Part shown: positions 39,907 to 50,690 of the stretch, one piece after another | Position numbering within the stretch: position 1 is the stretch's first letter | Layout of the letters: every line of letters starts with the position of its first letter | DNA from: Gonapodya prolifera JEL478 | Lineage: Eukaryota; Monoblepharomycota; Monoblepharidomycetes; Monoblepharidales; Gonapodyaceae | NCBI GenBank assembly: GCA_001574975.1 | Contig: KQ965751.1 | Location: forward strand, 182,564 to 238,419 | Direction of reading: 5' to 3' | Length of the DNA: 55,856 nucleotides | Notes under the pieces: generated by a model | What the model was told of the DNA's origin: nothing | Databases searched by the model: none | What the model saw: the letters and a program-made list of their open reading frames with translations, nothing else | Program-made: the position numbers and the translations under genes

Positions 39907-40840
39907 ATGAAGTACACTCGCACACTCCTCGCTCTCGCTCTGGCCGCCTTTAGCGCCGCCGCCGTCGCTGCTCAGCAGGTCGCACTCACCTGGGATGCTG
40001 CCGCGGTGGATGCACAATGCAGAGCCGCCGTGACTGGCTCTGGCAATACGTACGATGTATGGATCCGAATGCACGTTGTTCTACGCTTCGTTTGCCGCTC
40101 ACGCTTTGTCTCGTCCGAACCAAACTTTTAGGGAAAATTCGACATCACGTATTCCGCTGGTCTGTCGGGGGCGTTATCGGGTACTATAGGATCTGGCATA
40201 ACAATCACTGCTGGAACGTACTCTGCGATGGTCAACTACACCCTTGCTCCCACCTGGTCCTTCGGCGCTTGCTGCATGTGATTCGCTGTCGCTGGAGACT
40301 TCCATACCTGCTTTCTCTAAAAGCCACCACCCTCTTCCCCCGCAGCTCTCCAACCGCTACGGGTGGCCCCAAGTTCCGATGCTGCTGCGGTGCTTCAAAC
40401 ATCGCCATTACTCCTAACGTGTCGACCGCCCCCGCCAATGTGTACGCCGCTTGCCCCGCAGGCACCGACCTTACAACTCCCATTGCCACCCTTGGAGATG
40501 GAACAAGGGTGTTCCAAAATGGTCCCATCTCGTACTGCTCTGCAGGCTCCACCGGAGGTAAGTACTGCGTAGCTACCTTTGGTTGAAAGCTACGCCTGAA
40601 GATTTCGCCCTTATCTCAGCATCTCCAGCTCCGGCACCCGCTGCCAGTGGCTCAGGCTCCTCGACAGCTGCTGGGGCAACCGGAAGTCCTTCTGCTGCCG
40701 CGACTCCTGCAGCCGCTTCCGCATCGAGCCCCAGCTCAACAGCCTCCGCAACACCTAAGGGCAATGGAGTGGGTACCAACGCTGCACTCTCGGCGCTTGG
40801 CCTTGTCGTATCGGCGGTCGTTGCAATTGTAGTGGCATAA
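39907..40840 (+). CDS. Secreted Cys-bearing protein with Ser/Ala-rich stalk and GPI-type tail (family member 1)
   Basis: Not a family I recognise. Exons 39907-40056, 40132-40277, 40346-40557 and 40620-40840 give 242 residues. A classical signal peptide (MKYTRTLLALALAAFSAAAV, cut near VAA|Q) is followed by VALTWDAAAVDAQCRAAVTG and GNTYD. Next come GKFDITYS, a Gly/Ser/Thr-rich beta-like stretch, NYTLAPTW (N-glycosylation sequon) and GACC. The third exon has GGPKFRCCCGA, YAACPAGT and ISYCSA. A stalk of about 50 residues rich in Ala, Ser, Thr and Pro leads to GNGVGTNAALS and the hydrophobic end LGLVVSAVVAIVVA, which fits a GPI-attachment signal or a membrane anchor. It is likely displayed on the cell surface or wall. 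It lacks about 22 residues of the third exon present in member 2. Confidence 0.82.
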
Positions 40841-41137
40841 TACATATGTAGGCCGAAGAGCGGAATCAATATGTATGTAAGAACGGCGAATATGTATTTC
40901 TGTTGTTCGAGAAAAATTGTCATACAATACAACCAGCATGTGAAGCATTTTGAACGCTCAAAGAAAAATGGATGGTTCTCCCTACCTGTCGGCGGTGGTT
41001 GGGATTTTTCTCCGGCTTGCAAAAATGATCGCTCCCTCACCTCCGCCACAATACCGCCTCTTATTTCAACTCATAAAGAAAGAGCCACCGATTTAGCCAC
41101 GCGCTTTTCAACACTTCACCATCGTCTCATCGCCGCG
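40841..41137. other. Spacer between the two secreted-protein paralogues
   Basis: 297 bp holding the 3' region of member 1 and the promoter of member 2. No TATA box is obvious. Confidence 0.4.
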
Positions 41138-42220
41138 ATGATACGCAGTCTTCTCCTCTCCGCCACCCTCCTCGGCTGCTCTCTCATCAGCTCCGTCGCC
41201 GCCCAGGCAGTCACCCTCACCTGGGACGCTGCAGCTGTCGACGCTCAGTGTAAAGCAGCCGTAACCGGCTCCGGCAACACTTACGAGGTATGTCGCCGCC
41301 TTCTGCCTCTTTTGCCGTCTTCTTTGCTCACGGTCAGTATGGCGTCGGAACAACTCGATACATCAGGGGAAATTCGATATCACTTATTCGTTCGGTTCGT
41401 CTGGTGCCCAATCGGGTACCATTGGGACTGGCGTCACGATCGCCGACGGGACGTTCACCGCAAACGTGAACTACACGCTCGGACCTACCTGGTCCTTCAG
41501 CGCCTGCTGCATGTGAGAGGTGGACCAGTCCTTCCTGAAACCTATATTAGTCGCTCATATGCTTCCTCCAGCTCGCCCACTGCCATGGGCGGCGCAAAAT
41601 TCCGGTGCTGTTGCGGTGCTGGCACGTTCCCCCTCAACCCCGCCACTTCCACCGCACCCACCGACGTGTACCCTATCTGCCCATCTGACACCATGCTGGT
41701 CGGACCTGTCGCCACCCTCGGAGATGGCGCTCTTGTGTATCAGTACGGACCAGTCAACTTCTGCTCCGGGTGCGACAGGGAGGCCCAGGGTGTGACCAAA
41801 TGGGACATAGCGAAAAACCAATGTGTGACGCAAAACGGTGGTACCGGTGGTAAGTCCTCAATGAGTTCTTTGTGGAGGAGAATGTTTGCTCAACCCCTTA
41901 CCGGTGACCTTGTCGAACTCACAGCTTCACCCGCACCCGCTCCTGCCACGTCCGCTGCCGCTCCCGACGCTACACCAGCAGCCGTTCCCACCCCTATTGC
42001 TTCAGCTCCCACCTCACTCTCAGCCTCAGCCTCAGCCGCCAGCCGCAGCACCACATCCAAAGCATCCACAACCACACGCGCCTCCACCTCTGCAGCCACA
42101 AGCATTGCTTCAACTTCGCCAGGTACATCGTCAGCGCAAGGAAATGGAGCTTCTGGCACCGCCGCGGTCTCGCTTGTGGGCCTTTTGCTTGCCGCAGTTG
42201 CTGCCGTCGCAGTTGTTTAA
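41138..42220 (+). CDS. Secreted Cys-bearing protein with Ser/Thr-rich stalk and GPI-type tail (family member 2)
   Basis: Tandem paralogue of the preceding gene. Exons 41138-41287, 41367-41512, 41572-41849 and 41925-42220 give 289 residues. The first two exons have exactly the same lengths (150 and 146 nt) and phases as in member 1. Signal peptide MIRSLLLSATLLGCSLISSV; then VTLTWDAAAVDAQCKAAVTG, GKFDITYSFG, NYTLGPTWSFSACC, GGAKFRCCCGAGTF and YPICPSDT. The fuller third exon adds NFCSGCDREAQGVTKWDIAK and NQC, giving three more cysteines. The stalk is about 70 residues of Ala, Ser and Thr, ending GNGASGTAAV and the hydrophobic LVGLLLAAVAAVAVV. The same cysteine spacings in both copies suggest shared disulfides. 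Function unknown. Confidence 0.82.
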   Translation: MIRSLLLSATLLGCSLISSVAAQAVTLTWDAAAVDAQCKAAVTGSGNTYEVCRRLLPLLPSSLLTVSMASEQLDTSGEIRYHLFVRFVWCPIGYHWDWRHDRRRDVHRKRELHARTYLVLQRLLHVRGGPVLPETYISRSYASSSSPTAMGGAKFRCCCGAGTFPLNPATSTAPTDVYPICPSDTMLVGPVATLGDGALVYQYGPVNFCSGCDREAQGVTKWDIAKNQCVTQNGGTGGKSSMSSLWRRMFAQPLTGDLVELTASPAPAPATSAAAPDATPAAVPTPIASAPTSLSASASAASRSTTSKASTTTRASTSAATSIASTSPGTSSAQGNGASGTAAVSLVGLLLAAVAAVAVV

Positions 42221-42609
42221 TCACAGCCATGACGCCTCAAGAACGAAGTGCTTGCATCTTGATGAACGTACAATTATATACTACCCGGGAATATGTATAT
42301 AGAAACTACAAATCAACACCCAGATACAGCGAGTATTGTTCTACGCCTTTCGCGGTGAGGTTATGGGCTGATCTCTACTTTGTGAGTCTGTCGGTCGGAG
42401 ATGAATGTTCCCCCACCGACGTGTCGCGCAGCTGTTCATTTTCCAGAATTAACATGATGTACCGAGGGGAGGCCGGAATCGAAATAATGCGATGGTGCTT
42501 GGCAACGCGGAAAGGGAAGTTGGCCGCGAACGATGCTTGGAAGACCGCTCCAAAAAATTTCGGGGCAAAATGGGGCAAAATGCTGTCCTCGCTCACCTCA
42601 CTCTTGAAA
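42221..42609. other. Intergenic, no supported gene
   Basis: 389 bp between the secreted-protein pair and the F-box gene. An open frame continues upstream of the F-box start, but shows no conserved content. Confidence 0.4.
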
Positions 42610-44012
42610 ATGCCCGATTCTCCCTCCGCCCACCTCCCGAGCGAGATTCTCTCCGCTATTTTCCTCCTTCTCCCTCCATCGCACGTATTTACTGCCGCCA
42701 CCCGAGTATGCAAAGCGTGGCACGACTCCGCGCGGTTCCTCCTCGACGAATCGGGCAAAATAGCCTTCGACGTCACCCTGATCTCCATCCAGGCGTCTCC
42801 CGCGTCCTCGATCCAGATCCCGCGGCTGCAAGGGCGCACCCACTCGGTCCACCGACGGTTTCAGCGCCTGAGCTATCGAATGGCGCGAGGAACGGTCCTA
42901 AAGGGAGTTACGGCGGGATCTGTCGACGTCTGGATGTCGCTGTCTTTTTTTGATGTTGCTGTGGGTGAGCCCGAGCGGTTAGGAGAGGAGATTGCGACAC
43001 AGTGTGGACATGGGTTGGAGCACTTGGGCGTGAAAGTCATCGTTATCGCGGCAAACGACTTCGCTTACAACTGGAAGTCCTCTCAACAAGCGTCAATGGC
43101 GGCTCTCTCGACATTCATCCGACATGCGGAGCCGGTGTCCATGTTCGTGCAACATGCGTTTGCCAAAGACTGGGCGGAGAGTGGTCTGGGGACAATCACG
43201 TCTGTCCAACATGTCAAGTGCTGCGAATTCTATCCCGAAACGTCGTGCAGGGCTCTATTTGATGTGTTTCCGAATCTCGAGTCGCTTTCAATAGGTGAGT
43301 AAATGTGGGCTGCCGCTGCGCATATGCTGATGCATATCACCCAACGAACACAGACCCAATACCCCGCGACTTTTCCAACGTGTTGAAAACAATACCTTTG
43401 ACATTGCGTTCTGTCGTAACGTCTCTCCGTGCATTCAACCGCATCCCAAAAACCCTCCCGTTTCTCTTCCGGATTTTCTGCTCCGGCGAGATCCCCTTAC
43501 TGAACGCAGTCACGCAGCTTCCCAACGTAAGACGTCTTGGTAATATGATCCTAGACTCTCAAATCTGGCGAAATCACCTGAGAAATCGGGTTTGTGAAAA
43601 CTGCCTGCATAGAATCACAGACCTCACAGTTCACGTCATGCCGAATGTGATTGCGCAGTGCACAGAGGCAAATATCGAGACTATCGCAATGCTGTTTGCC
43701 CAATTCTGTCCGGCGTTGGAAATGCTGGATGTTGTGATCGTTTTAAATCCTCATGACGAGGCGCGACCGATGGATCGGGCCCAACTGGACAACTTTCTAA
43801 AATCGTGGGAGATATTCTGTCGCACGGTACATGTGCGTCAATTCCGTGTCGATACCACCAGAGTGTGGCCAGTCGAGGTACCGGCGCCTTTGTCTGTGGA
43901 CGTGGACAATGTCTCGCAGTTGGGTGTGATTGTGGTGAACGAAGTCAAGAAGTGTGTGACCGGGCTGGGGAAACATGTCGTCGAGGAGTCTCGACCCGAG
44001 TGGGAATTTTGA
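42610..44012 (+). CDS. F-box protein
   Basis: Two exons, 42610-43294 and 43354-44012, joined in phase 1, give 447 residues. The F-box is HLPSEILSAIFLLLPPSHVF, then TAATRVCKAWHDSARFLLDE, and should bind Skp1. The remainder has Leu-rich periodicity (FPNLESLSI at the junction; LPNVRRLGNMILD; FCPALEMLDVVIVL) consistent with an LRR-like substrate receptor. It differs clearly from the 24.4 kb F-box gene outside the F-box. The start is placed at the ATG nearest the F-box; an in-frame ATG about ten codons upstream (MLSSLTSLLK) is possible. Confidence 0.8.
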
Positions 44013-44073
44013 GAGGACAAACAGGTCGCGATTTTCGTTGGTGGGTGGCATCACACTGACTTGACTGTGAAGT

Positions 44074-44100
44074 CACGTGGCCCCGAGTACTTTGTATAAG
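44074..44100 (+). promoter_or_regulatory. Candidate E-box and TATA element
   Basis: CACGTG at 44074-44079 and TATAAG at 44095-44100 lie about 160-185 bp upstream of the ankyrin-like ORF at 44258. Motif match only. Confidence 0.35.
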
Positions 44101-44257
44101 GGCATTGGAGAGTCATACACAACTTTTAGATCGGAAACGTGGCGTGAAGTTAATCTTCGGTCAGTGTGGGACGAGTGGATCGTAATCAAGCTGTCTCCAT
44201 CAACGTTGGAGACGTGCGATTGGTTCTAGGCACATATTCCCGAAACCGAAAGACAGA

Positions 44258-44683
44258 ATGACTTCGCCGTTTCCGCTCCAAGCACCTCGCGAGACTATCC
44301 TTCGCATCGCGCAAGATATGACAGACCATCGCCTCGGCCTTCCATCTTCGGCTCTCAACGAAAACGTCTTTCATCTCTTCACCGAATCGAATTCCATCGC
44401 AACGAGAACCACCAAGAAGTTCGGCAGCGCGAATAAGGCGCTCTTGGAAGAGACGAGGCGAATTCCAACGGAAACCACCTTGGAAGTGGTGAAAGTTCTT
44501 CTCAATCTGGGAGCCTCGCCGAATGCCATTGCAAAATTCCAACCAGAACTGAACACAACAACTCTTTGCGATGATTGTCGCCACGGAAAATTTGTTTTTG
44601 TGACAGTCTTGCTGGAAAGAGGCGGGGATCCCAACGTGGACCTTACGACGACATCGACTCCGATTTGGCATCGGCACGAATGA
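44258..44683 (+). CDS. Short ankyrin-repeat protein
   Basis: 141 residues with no intron needed. Two ankyrin-like repeats are visible: TLEVVKVLLNLGASPNA, then LCDDCRHGKFVFVTVLLERG with GDPNVD. The N-terminal ~75 residues are unassigned. The frame ends soon after the second repeat, whereas ankyrin proteins normally carry more repeats, so this may be the 5' piece of a truncated gene. Downstream sequence in other frames shows no clear further repeat. Confidence 0.45.
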   Translation: MTSPFPLQAPRETILRIAQDMTDHRLGLPSSALNENVFHLFTESNSIATRTTKKFGSANKALLEETRRIPTETTLEVVKVLLNLGASPNAIAKFQPELNTTTLCDDCRHGKFVFVTVLLERGGDPNVDLTTTSTPIWHRHE

Positions 44684-44985
44684 TTGACGAAAGACAAATC
44701 TTCACACATTGCTCCGACCGGTCATATATAACGTACCTCATATCACTCCGTCAAGAGTGGTAGGCTTGCAATGAAATGGCTATTACATCTGTTTGAGAAA
44801 AAGTTGGGCCCAAAAGACTCTCGCCCTTCCGCTTTTGCCTCTTACTGTAAACCCTTTTCTATTTTCGTTTTATTTTTGTGTTGGTTCCGTCATCCACCTA
44901 ACATGAGCAAGAGAGGTTGCACCTTTTTGAATATGATTCTTCAAGTGCCTTAAAAAATCTTTGAAGGCTGAATACAAAAATACCA
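44684..44985. other. Convergent spacer
   Basis: About 300 bp between the ankyrin ORF and the hydrolase gene. T-rich tracts are present; no gene seen. Confidence 0.4.
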
Positions 44986-45931
44986 TCACGCGCCAATTTT
45001 CCGCAAAAACTCATCTACATCCTTCCTCACAGCCCCACCACTTCCATCATGGGCGGCAAAGAGTGTGTCCCACTCGCCATCACTTGCAATTTTCACCATG
45101 GACCTTCGTGCCTCGGCGTCGTTGGGAGTAAAGAGAATGGGAGGACCTGATAAGGAGTAAGTTGCACTCCCGGTGAGCGAGAAATGCACGAGAGCGTCCC
45201 CGACAAGAACTGATTTGGATGGGAGATGGAGGAACGCAAGATGACCTTGTGTGTACAAAGACATCATCGAATCATGAAAGCGACACACAATGATTGCACA
45301 ACAGTGCCGTACCTGGTGTATGCCCCGGAGTGGATATGACACGGAAGGCGCCGTCCAAAATAACATCACCGTTGCTCACCACGTCCACCATTCCACGATC
45401 TAGAGAAGTTATCGGAGTCCTACATCGGACATATCCCATTGTTTTAAGAAGTACGTTCCGACACTCCCCGAAAATATTGATGACTCACGACAGAAGCGGT
45501 CTTGCAAACCAGAAGGTCCAGTTATCGGCTGGCTGTGTCGAGTAAGGAGTCTGGTCGCAAAGAAACGGGAGTTCCTCTTCATGAGCAACGACTCTGAGCT
45601 CCGGATAAGCCTCCAGAATTGCATGAAGGCCTCCGATGTGATCCCTGTGCGCATGGGTGCAGAGGAAATGTGTGAGCGTCCCGGGCGGAGAAGTCTTCGC
45701 AAGCTGTGAGCGGACAGCAGAGACCAGGAGGGTAGCGTTGGAATTGTGACTGGCATCGACGAGGGCGTACTTCTGCTCGGAGTAGCGAGCGAGGAAGACA
45801 CAGCAGGGGATGGAGATCAGTGAAGCCATGACCGTGTAAACTTGGGTGCAACGGAATAAGTCCTTTCGGATCTCAACAAAGACTCCGAGATCCGACGTGA
45901 TGGTGAACTGTTTCTCCTTGAGTTGCGCCAT
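44986..45931 (-). CDS. Metallo-beta-lactamase-fold hydrolase
   Basis: Three exons from ATG at 45931 to TGA at 44986-44988. The zinc-binding motif is THAHRDHIGG (H-x-H-x-D-H). A second metal-ligand block is VISTPGHTPGHLAFLHLP (His), followed by SVLVGDALVHF (Asp). The last helix ends AAHDGSG, where the final His ligand is expected. Exons join as RPLLS to TPITSLDRGMVDVV, and HTPG to HLAF. This fold covers glyoxalase II, lactonases and related hydrolases; the substrate is not apparent. No targeting signal is obvious. An in-frame ATG at 45982 would add 17 residues. Confidence 0.85.
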
Positions 45932-46582
45932 TGAGTGGTTCAGGAAAATGAATCGGCGTCGATTAACTCCCTCCGTTCTCACGACTCCGGTATACGTATT
46001 TTATGGAAGAGGTCAAATATCTGAAATAATCCTACCGGCCGCAAGCCACCGTTTTAATTCATATAAGCGCGTGCATATGTCCACCGTACTACCTTTTTAT
46101 TACATTTAAGCAGGCACGTTTCGTAGTTGGGATAATTTTTATTGATCCGGTCGCCGCGACCTCCCTTTCCATGGAGGCAGGAGAGGTTCAGAGCTCACAC
46201 TTCATGAAACACATTTGCATTCCAAATTCTACTGTTACAGTGCACAGTGCAGACAAAAAAAAAACAAAGAAACCCCAAATTAAAGTGCATTCATTATGCT
46301 CGGCAGAGTCGGGAGTCCGGTGTACGACACTTTTTCAAATCGAAAATCACGGGCGAAAGCCCCCAAAACAAGAGTGGGAGACTAAAATGTCACGAGAAAT
46401 CAAACCACAAAATGAAAAGATGCCGCCCAACGTGTGTGTCCCGTAACGAGTGACGAGTCCCCACACATGTACTGCTGTTGTTGTACTGTCCATTACCCAT
46501 TCAACAATTTTTCACGACCTCATGCCCGTCGACATGTCCTACCAACCATCCCTCCCCGGGACATCCAGGCTCCCCACGTCGA
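45932..46582. other. Intergenic, no supported gene
   Basis: About 0.65 kb between two minus-strand genes. It contains an A-rich run near 46255-46270. Open frames on the plus strand here lack recognisable content. Confidence 0.4.
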
Positions 46583-49520
46583 TTACTCCATCCCAAACTC
46601 TCCCTCTAGAAAGAAATCCGTCACTGGAACCGCATCTCCATCCAACACCGCCGCAAAGCTGCCACTGCCACTGTCTGAGAAGACACCTTCCACGCTCGTC
46701 TTACCCAAACTCGCACTTCCACCACCGCCGCCGCCGCCCATATCCCCAAACCCAAGCACGACGTCGCTCATGTTGGCCGCGCTTGTCAGGAAGGGTACGG
46801 GCCCCGAGCGGGGGCGGATCATGGGTAAGTGTGGGTATGATTGGTAGTCGGTCGAAGAGAGCGTCGGGTGGGGGTAAGGTGTGGTGGTAGGGTGGTGGTG
46901 TTCGGCGGGAAGAGCGAGTGATGGGGATGGTCTGGTGTCGATGCCAACACCCGCACCAAGAAGTCCCAGTTCCACAGCCGCCGACAACGTGAACAACGCG
47001 CTGGGCGCAACCGTTCCAGGCGCCGAGGGCGGTTGCGGGGACACGAGAGTAGGCGTGTCCTGCTCCTGCAAACCCGGTGATTGGACCGGCGCACTGAATA
47101 CAGGCCGCGGCCGGTAGTGAGGCGCAAGTTGTCCCAACGTCTGAGGCACTACACTCCCCGCTAGCGCACCGCCCACGAATGCGCCCGTCATGCCCATGAC
47201 GGGGTACCCAGACGCGACAGACGTCACGGTCGGGCGGGGCGAGAGTCCAGGTGTTGTAATGGCGCCCGAGGGTGGAGGTGCGTACTGCCATCCGTGAGGC
47301 GACACGACGCCCTGTGCGTGCGTAATGTTGGACCATGCGGACGGGGACGTGAGGAAGGAAGGTCCGGGTGATGTTGGGAAGAAGACAAACTGCCCCGACG
47401 CCGAATATCCTGCCGTGGTGCCGAAGACAGGCGCGTGGCCCTGAGCCTGAGCCAATCCGCCCAGTGGAGGAACTTGCGATGATGGGAATGGCGAGACGGG
47501 AGTCGTGGGCGAGAGCGGTGAGACCGGAGCGCCGGCGCCGGCAAGCTGAAGTGGGAGCCCAGACGAGGAGTAGGTAACTGCTGGAGCGGGACCCGCGATC
47601 ATCCCCGCCGCGTACGTCGGCACCATACCGCCCACGCCCGTGCTTGGGTTCTCCATCTTGAAGCCTTGGGCGACTCCAGCTCCTACTCCAGCTCCAACCC
47701 CAAACGCCTCAGCTGAGGTTGAGTTTGGCTCGAGCTTGACACCGAAATTGCCGCTCCCCACTCCGGACTCGAGACCCCGCACAAGTTGGGTCGCCGCGAC
47801 ACCCGCCTCAGGCCACGTCGCCGCCATCACGTGCAACGCCTTTACCACCACCGCAGTCGCCGCCTTCGTGTGCTCCCACACACCCGCGTCCGGCACATCT
47901 TGCCCCGACAGGAGGACGTACCCGGCGTGGGCGAGGAGTGCGGGAGTGTGTGGCGGGAAGTGAACGAGGGATGTGGGTGAGAGGCGGAGGATGGTGGCGA
48001 GGATTGATGAGAGGAAGGCGCAGGAGTGCAGGGCGGTGAAGAGGGATGGGTGGGCTTGTGGTGGTGGAGGGGAAGGGGGGGAGGAGGAGCGGGGAGTGGG
48101 AGGGAAGTGGAGGAATGCAGTTGTGGCGTGGTGGATGATGGCGAGGTACGCGGCGCCAACGGTCGGAACGTTCATCCCGGGAGCATGAGCAGGAGGTGGG
48201 TGGAGAGACCATCCCGGCGCCAAGCCCGTGAGCGAGCCCCACGGTGTGGAAAGGACGGTGGGAGGGAGGTGTGTGGATAGGACGGCGAGGTTATGACGGA
48301 GGATTGTCTTGTTGCGGGTGTTGGTGAGTGAGTCTGGGGTTTGGGTAAGAGCGACAACGCTGATATATACGTACCATCTTCGCAACCACACCCTCCCACA
48401 TCCTCCTCTCCTCGCCTCCCTCCGTCGCCGGCCTCTCAAACACACCCATCCTTCCCACCTCCTCCCACACACCCGCCCCCCCTGCCCGGACGGCCGCGTA
48501 CATGGTGTCCCACCCGGCCACGTCCGTCGCGGCAAGCTGGGTGAGGAGGTAGCGGTGCACGTGCACGTGCAGGGGTTTGAGTACTGAGTCGATGAGTTCG
48601 GAGGAGAGGAAGGGTTGGTGCTGGTGGTGGTGTGGTGGGAGGAGCGGGTGCGAGTGCGAGGGGTGCAGGGAGGGGGACTGGAAGGCGGCGGATGGTTGGA
48701 AGGATTGGGATTGGGATTGGGCGCACGTGGTGGGGTGAGGTGAGGCAGCACCGAGTGGGGGTGATGGCGTGGGGTGGTACGTCGTGAGTGAGTCCACGGC
48801 CGTGCTTACGGGGGATCCAGTGGCAGGCTGGATCATGTCGCGGGTGTCGGTGTCAGTGTCGGCCAGCTCCGCACCGGCACTCGTGGTAGGGGGAGGGGGA
48901 GACGAGACTTCGGTGCCCTCGCTTTCCTCAATCTCTTCACTCTCCTCGCTCTCCTCCTCTTCGCCACTCTCCTCCCACGCAGGACGTCGCCGTCGAGTCC
49001 TCCTGGCATCACGCCGTGTCGAGGAAGAGTTGGAGTTCTTGCTCGCGTGGGTGAACGAGTATCCCTTGGGTGGGCCTCGTTTGCGGACGCGCCGGTTGTA
49101 GGTGCAGTCGGCCCCGACGGTGCTGAGTGGAAGCGTGATGTCATGGTGGTTGTCAGTCAGAGGTCGAGGGGGCGGGAGACGGGAGACGGGAGAAAGAGAC
49201 TTACAGGCATTGGGTGCACACGGGCACGGCGTTGTCGCAGCGGCGTTTGCGGACGCTGCAGGAGTCGCAGGCCTTTTGAAGTGTGATGGGTGATGGGCGG
49301 GATGGAAGAAGAAAAGACGGGGTGGGTTCTGTGCAGAGCTAAACGGTGCAGGAGACTCTTCTCCTTCAAGACCCACCCGCGACACTCTCTTCTGCCCACC
49401 GCGCGAGACCTGTCCTGGCGACGTCTCCGCTCCGTCTCGGCTTCCCCCAGATCCACTCAGCGGCGCGTGCGTGTGCGTGTGCGTGTGCCGGTTTCCCATG
49501 TGTGCTCCCATCCCGCTCAT
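46583..49520 (-). CDS. Zn(II)2Cys6 transcription factor
   Basis: Fungal-type binuclear zinc-cluster factor. Four exons. Exon 1 runs from MSGMGAHMG through an H-T repeat to QKRVSR. Exon 2 carries ACDSCSVRKRRCDNAVPVC and TQC. Exon 3 begins with TVGADCTYNRRVRKRGPPKG, which supplies the sixth cysteine and the linker, then a low-complexity region and a helical block (SSELIDSVLKPLHVHVHRYL). Exon 4 runs from TILRHNLAVLS through helical segments to a long Pro/Gly/Ser-rich tail ending EGEFGME. Exon 1 joins exon 2 through donor GTGGGT and acceptor CAAAAG. No canonical fungal-specific TF (MHR) domain was clearly seen, but exons 3-4 have helices in the right place. A TATATATAG-type element on the minus strand near 49683-49691 is about 165 bp upstream of the ATG. 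Confidence 0.87.
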
Positions 49521-50690
49521 TCTCTGCCTCTGGTTCCGCTGAGTCTGGCGCCCGGTGCTCTTAACCTTCTTTCTCCTTCCTATCTCTTCGGCATCGGGAA
49601 CATGTCAAGACCACCCTGCCGCGTGGAGCCTCCAAGCAAAACGCGGTCCGGACTCACTGTCAAGGACCCTGAGCTGGGTGGCGCTATATATCTCCCAATA
49701 TATTAGGGAATCACCGAACTCTATTCTCATATCATATTTGCTCCCTCTACACTCTCCTCAACTCTCCCTTTCATTCTCTTCCCCCTGCTCTCTCTATCCC
49801 GCGCCTTCCCCGTCCCGTTCTTGGCCCAGGTCGTGCGGCAGACAAAACCCTTGGGCAACCCCTTTCGGAGAAACTCAGTCGCAGCTTCTCGAAGACCGCC
49901 CGAACCAAGCAAACAAGAGAAAACAGCTGAGGTACCTGCAGTGCTCGGGATATCAAGCCAAGACAGATTGTGACGTATAATATTCTTAGTCACCCATATA
50001 TAAGCCCAATCTGTTCCAGAAAAGGATTGCGATTGGATGCAAGGGTTATGACTCAGCTGTTCGGAAAGTTTTATTCAAGAAGAGTTCGTTTGGCACGGGT
50101 TGGCCTCGTAGATATCTATACCTTCACCAAACATTCCATTTCCATTGACGGCTTGTGCTTTGACCTGCTATCGGCGCAAAGAAACAATGAACTGCACTGT
50201 TCGCTAAACTACACTTACAGAAATAGTTTTATCTGTTCTATCCAATCAGATCGACTATTGCAACTTGGAAACGTCACGAACCATTCAAGGGCAACGTCGT
50301 TCAATTCTATTAATTTTCCCCCTTTTCCTCTCACCCGATCCGATATCCTGCAACGGAACATCGTTCTTCCACTTACCTAACGTTGCATCATCACACCCCG
50401 ACTCCCCGCCCCCTTCCAAACGGATAACTACTAACGAACTACGAATGGGATTAAGGGAAATAATCATTCGTGTAAGTCATTGGGTCTGTTGAGGGAATGG
50501 TTTTCGTCTTGTTTTCTGTTCACCGTGGTCAAGCCCAAACGTGTGGGCTCAACGATTTCTTTTTTGTTTCCTTCTCTCTTCTGCGCCCACGCAAGCTGCT
50601 GTATCTTTTCCTCCTTTTGCAATGTTTTTTATCCCATGGCCACGCACAAAACAGTACCGTTTGTGAACGCGCCATGCCAGGTTACCCACT
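49521..50690. other. Intergenic, no supported gene
   Basis: About 1.2 kb. The left end contains the candidate TATA element of the Zn2Cys6 gene. The rest is T-rich with no gene or RNA I can support. The last ~100 bp show similarity to the left flank of later repeat units (for example TTATGCCCTC before the GTTTGCTTCTCT anchor). Confidence 0.4.

Noticed and set aside
40871-41287. Long open frame extending upstream of secreted-protein member 2
   Set aside because: The upstream part is promoter and leader sequence. The ATG at 41138 gives a proper signal peptide and the same 150-nt first exon as member 1.
49430-49500. CGTGTG repeats near the Zn2Cys6 start as a separate microsatellite
   Set aside because: The run is in frame and encodes an alternating His-Thr stretch in exon 1, so it is treated as part of the gene.
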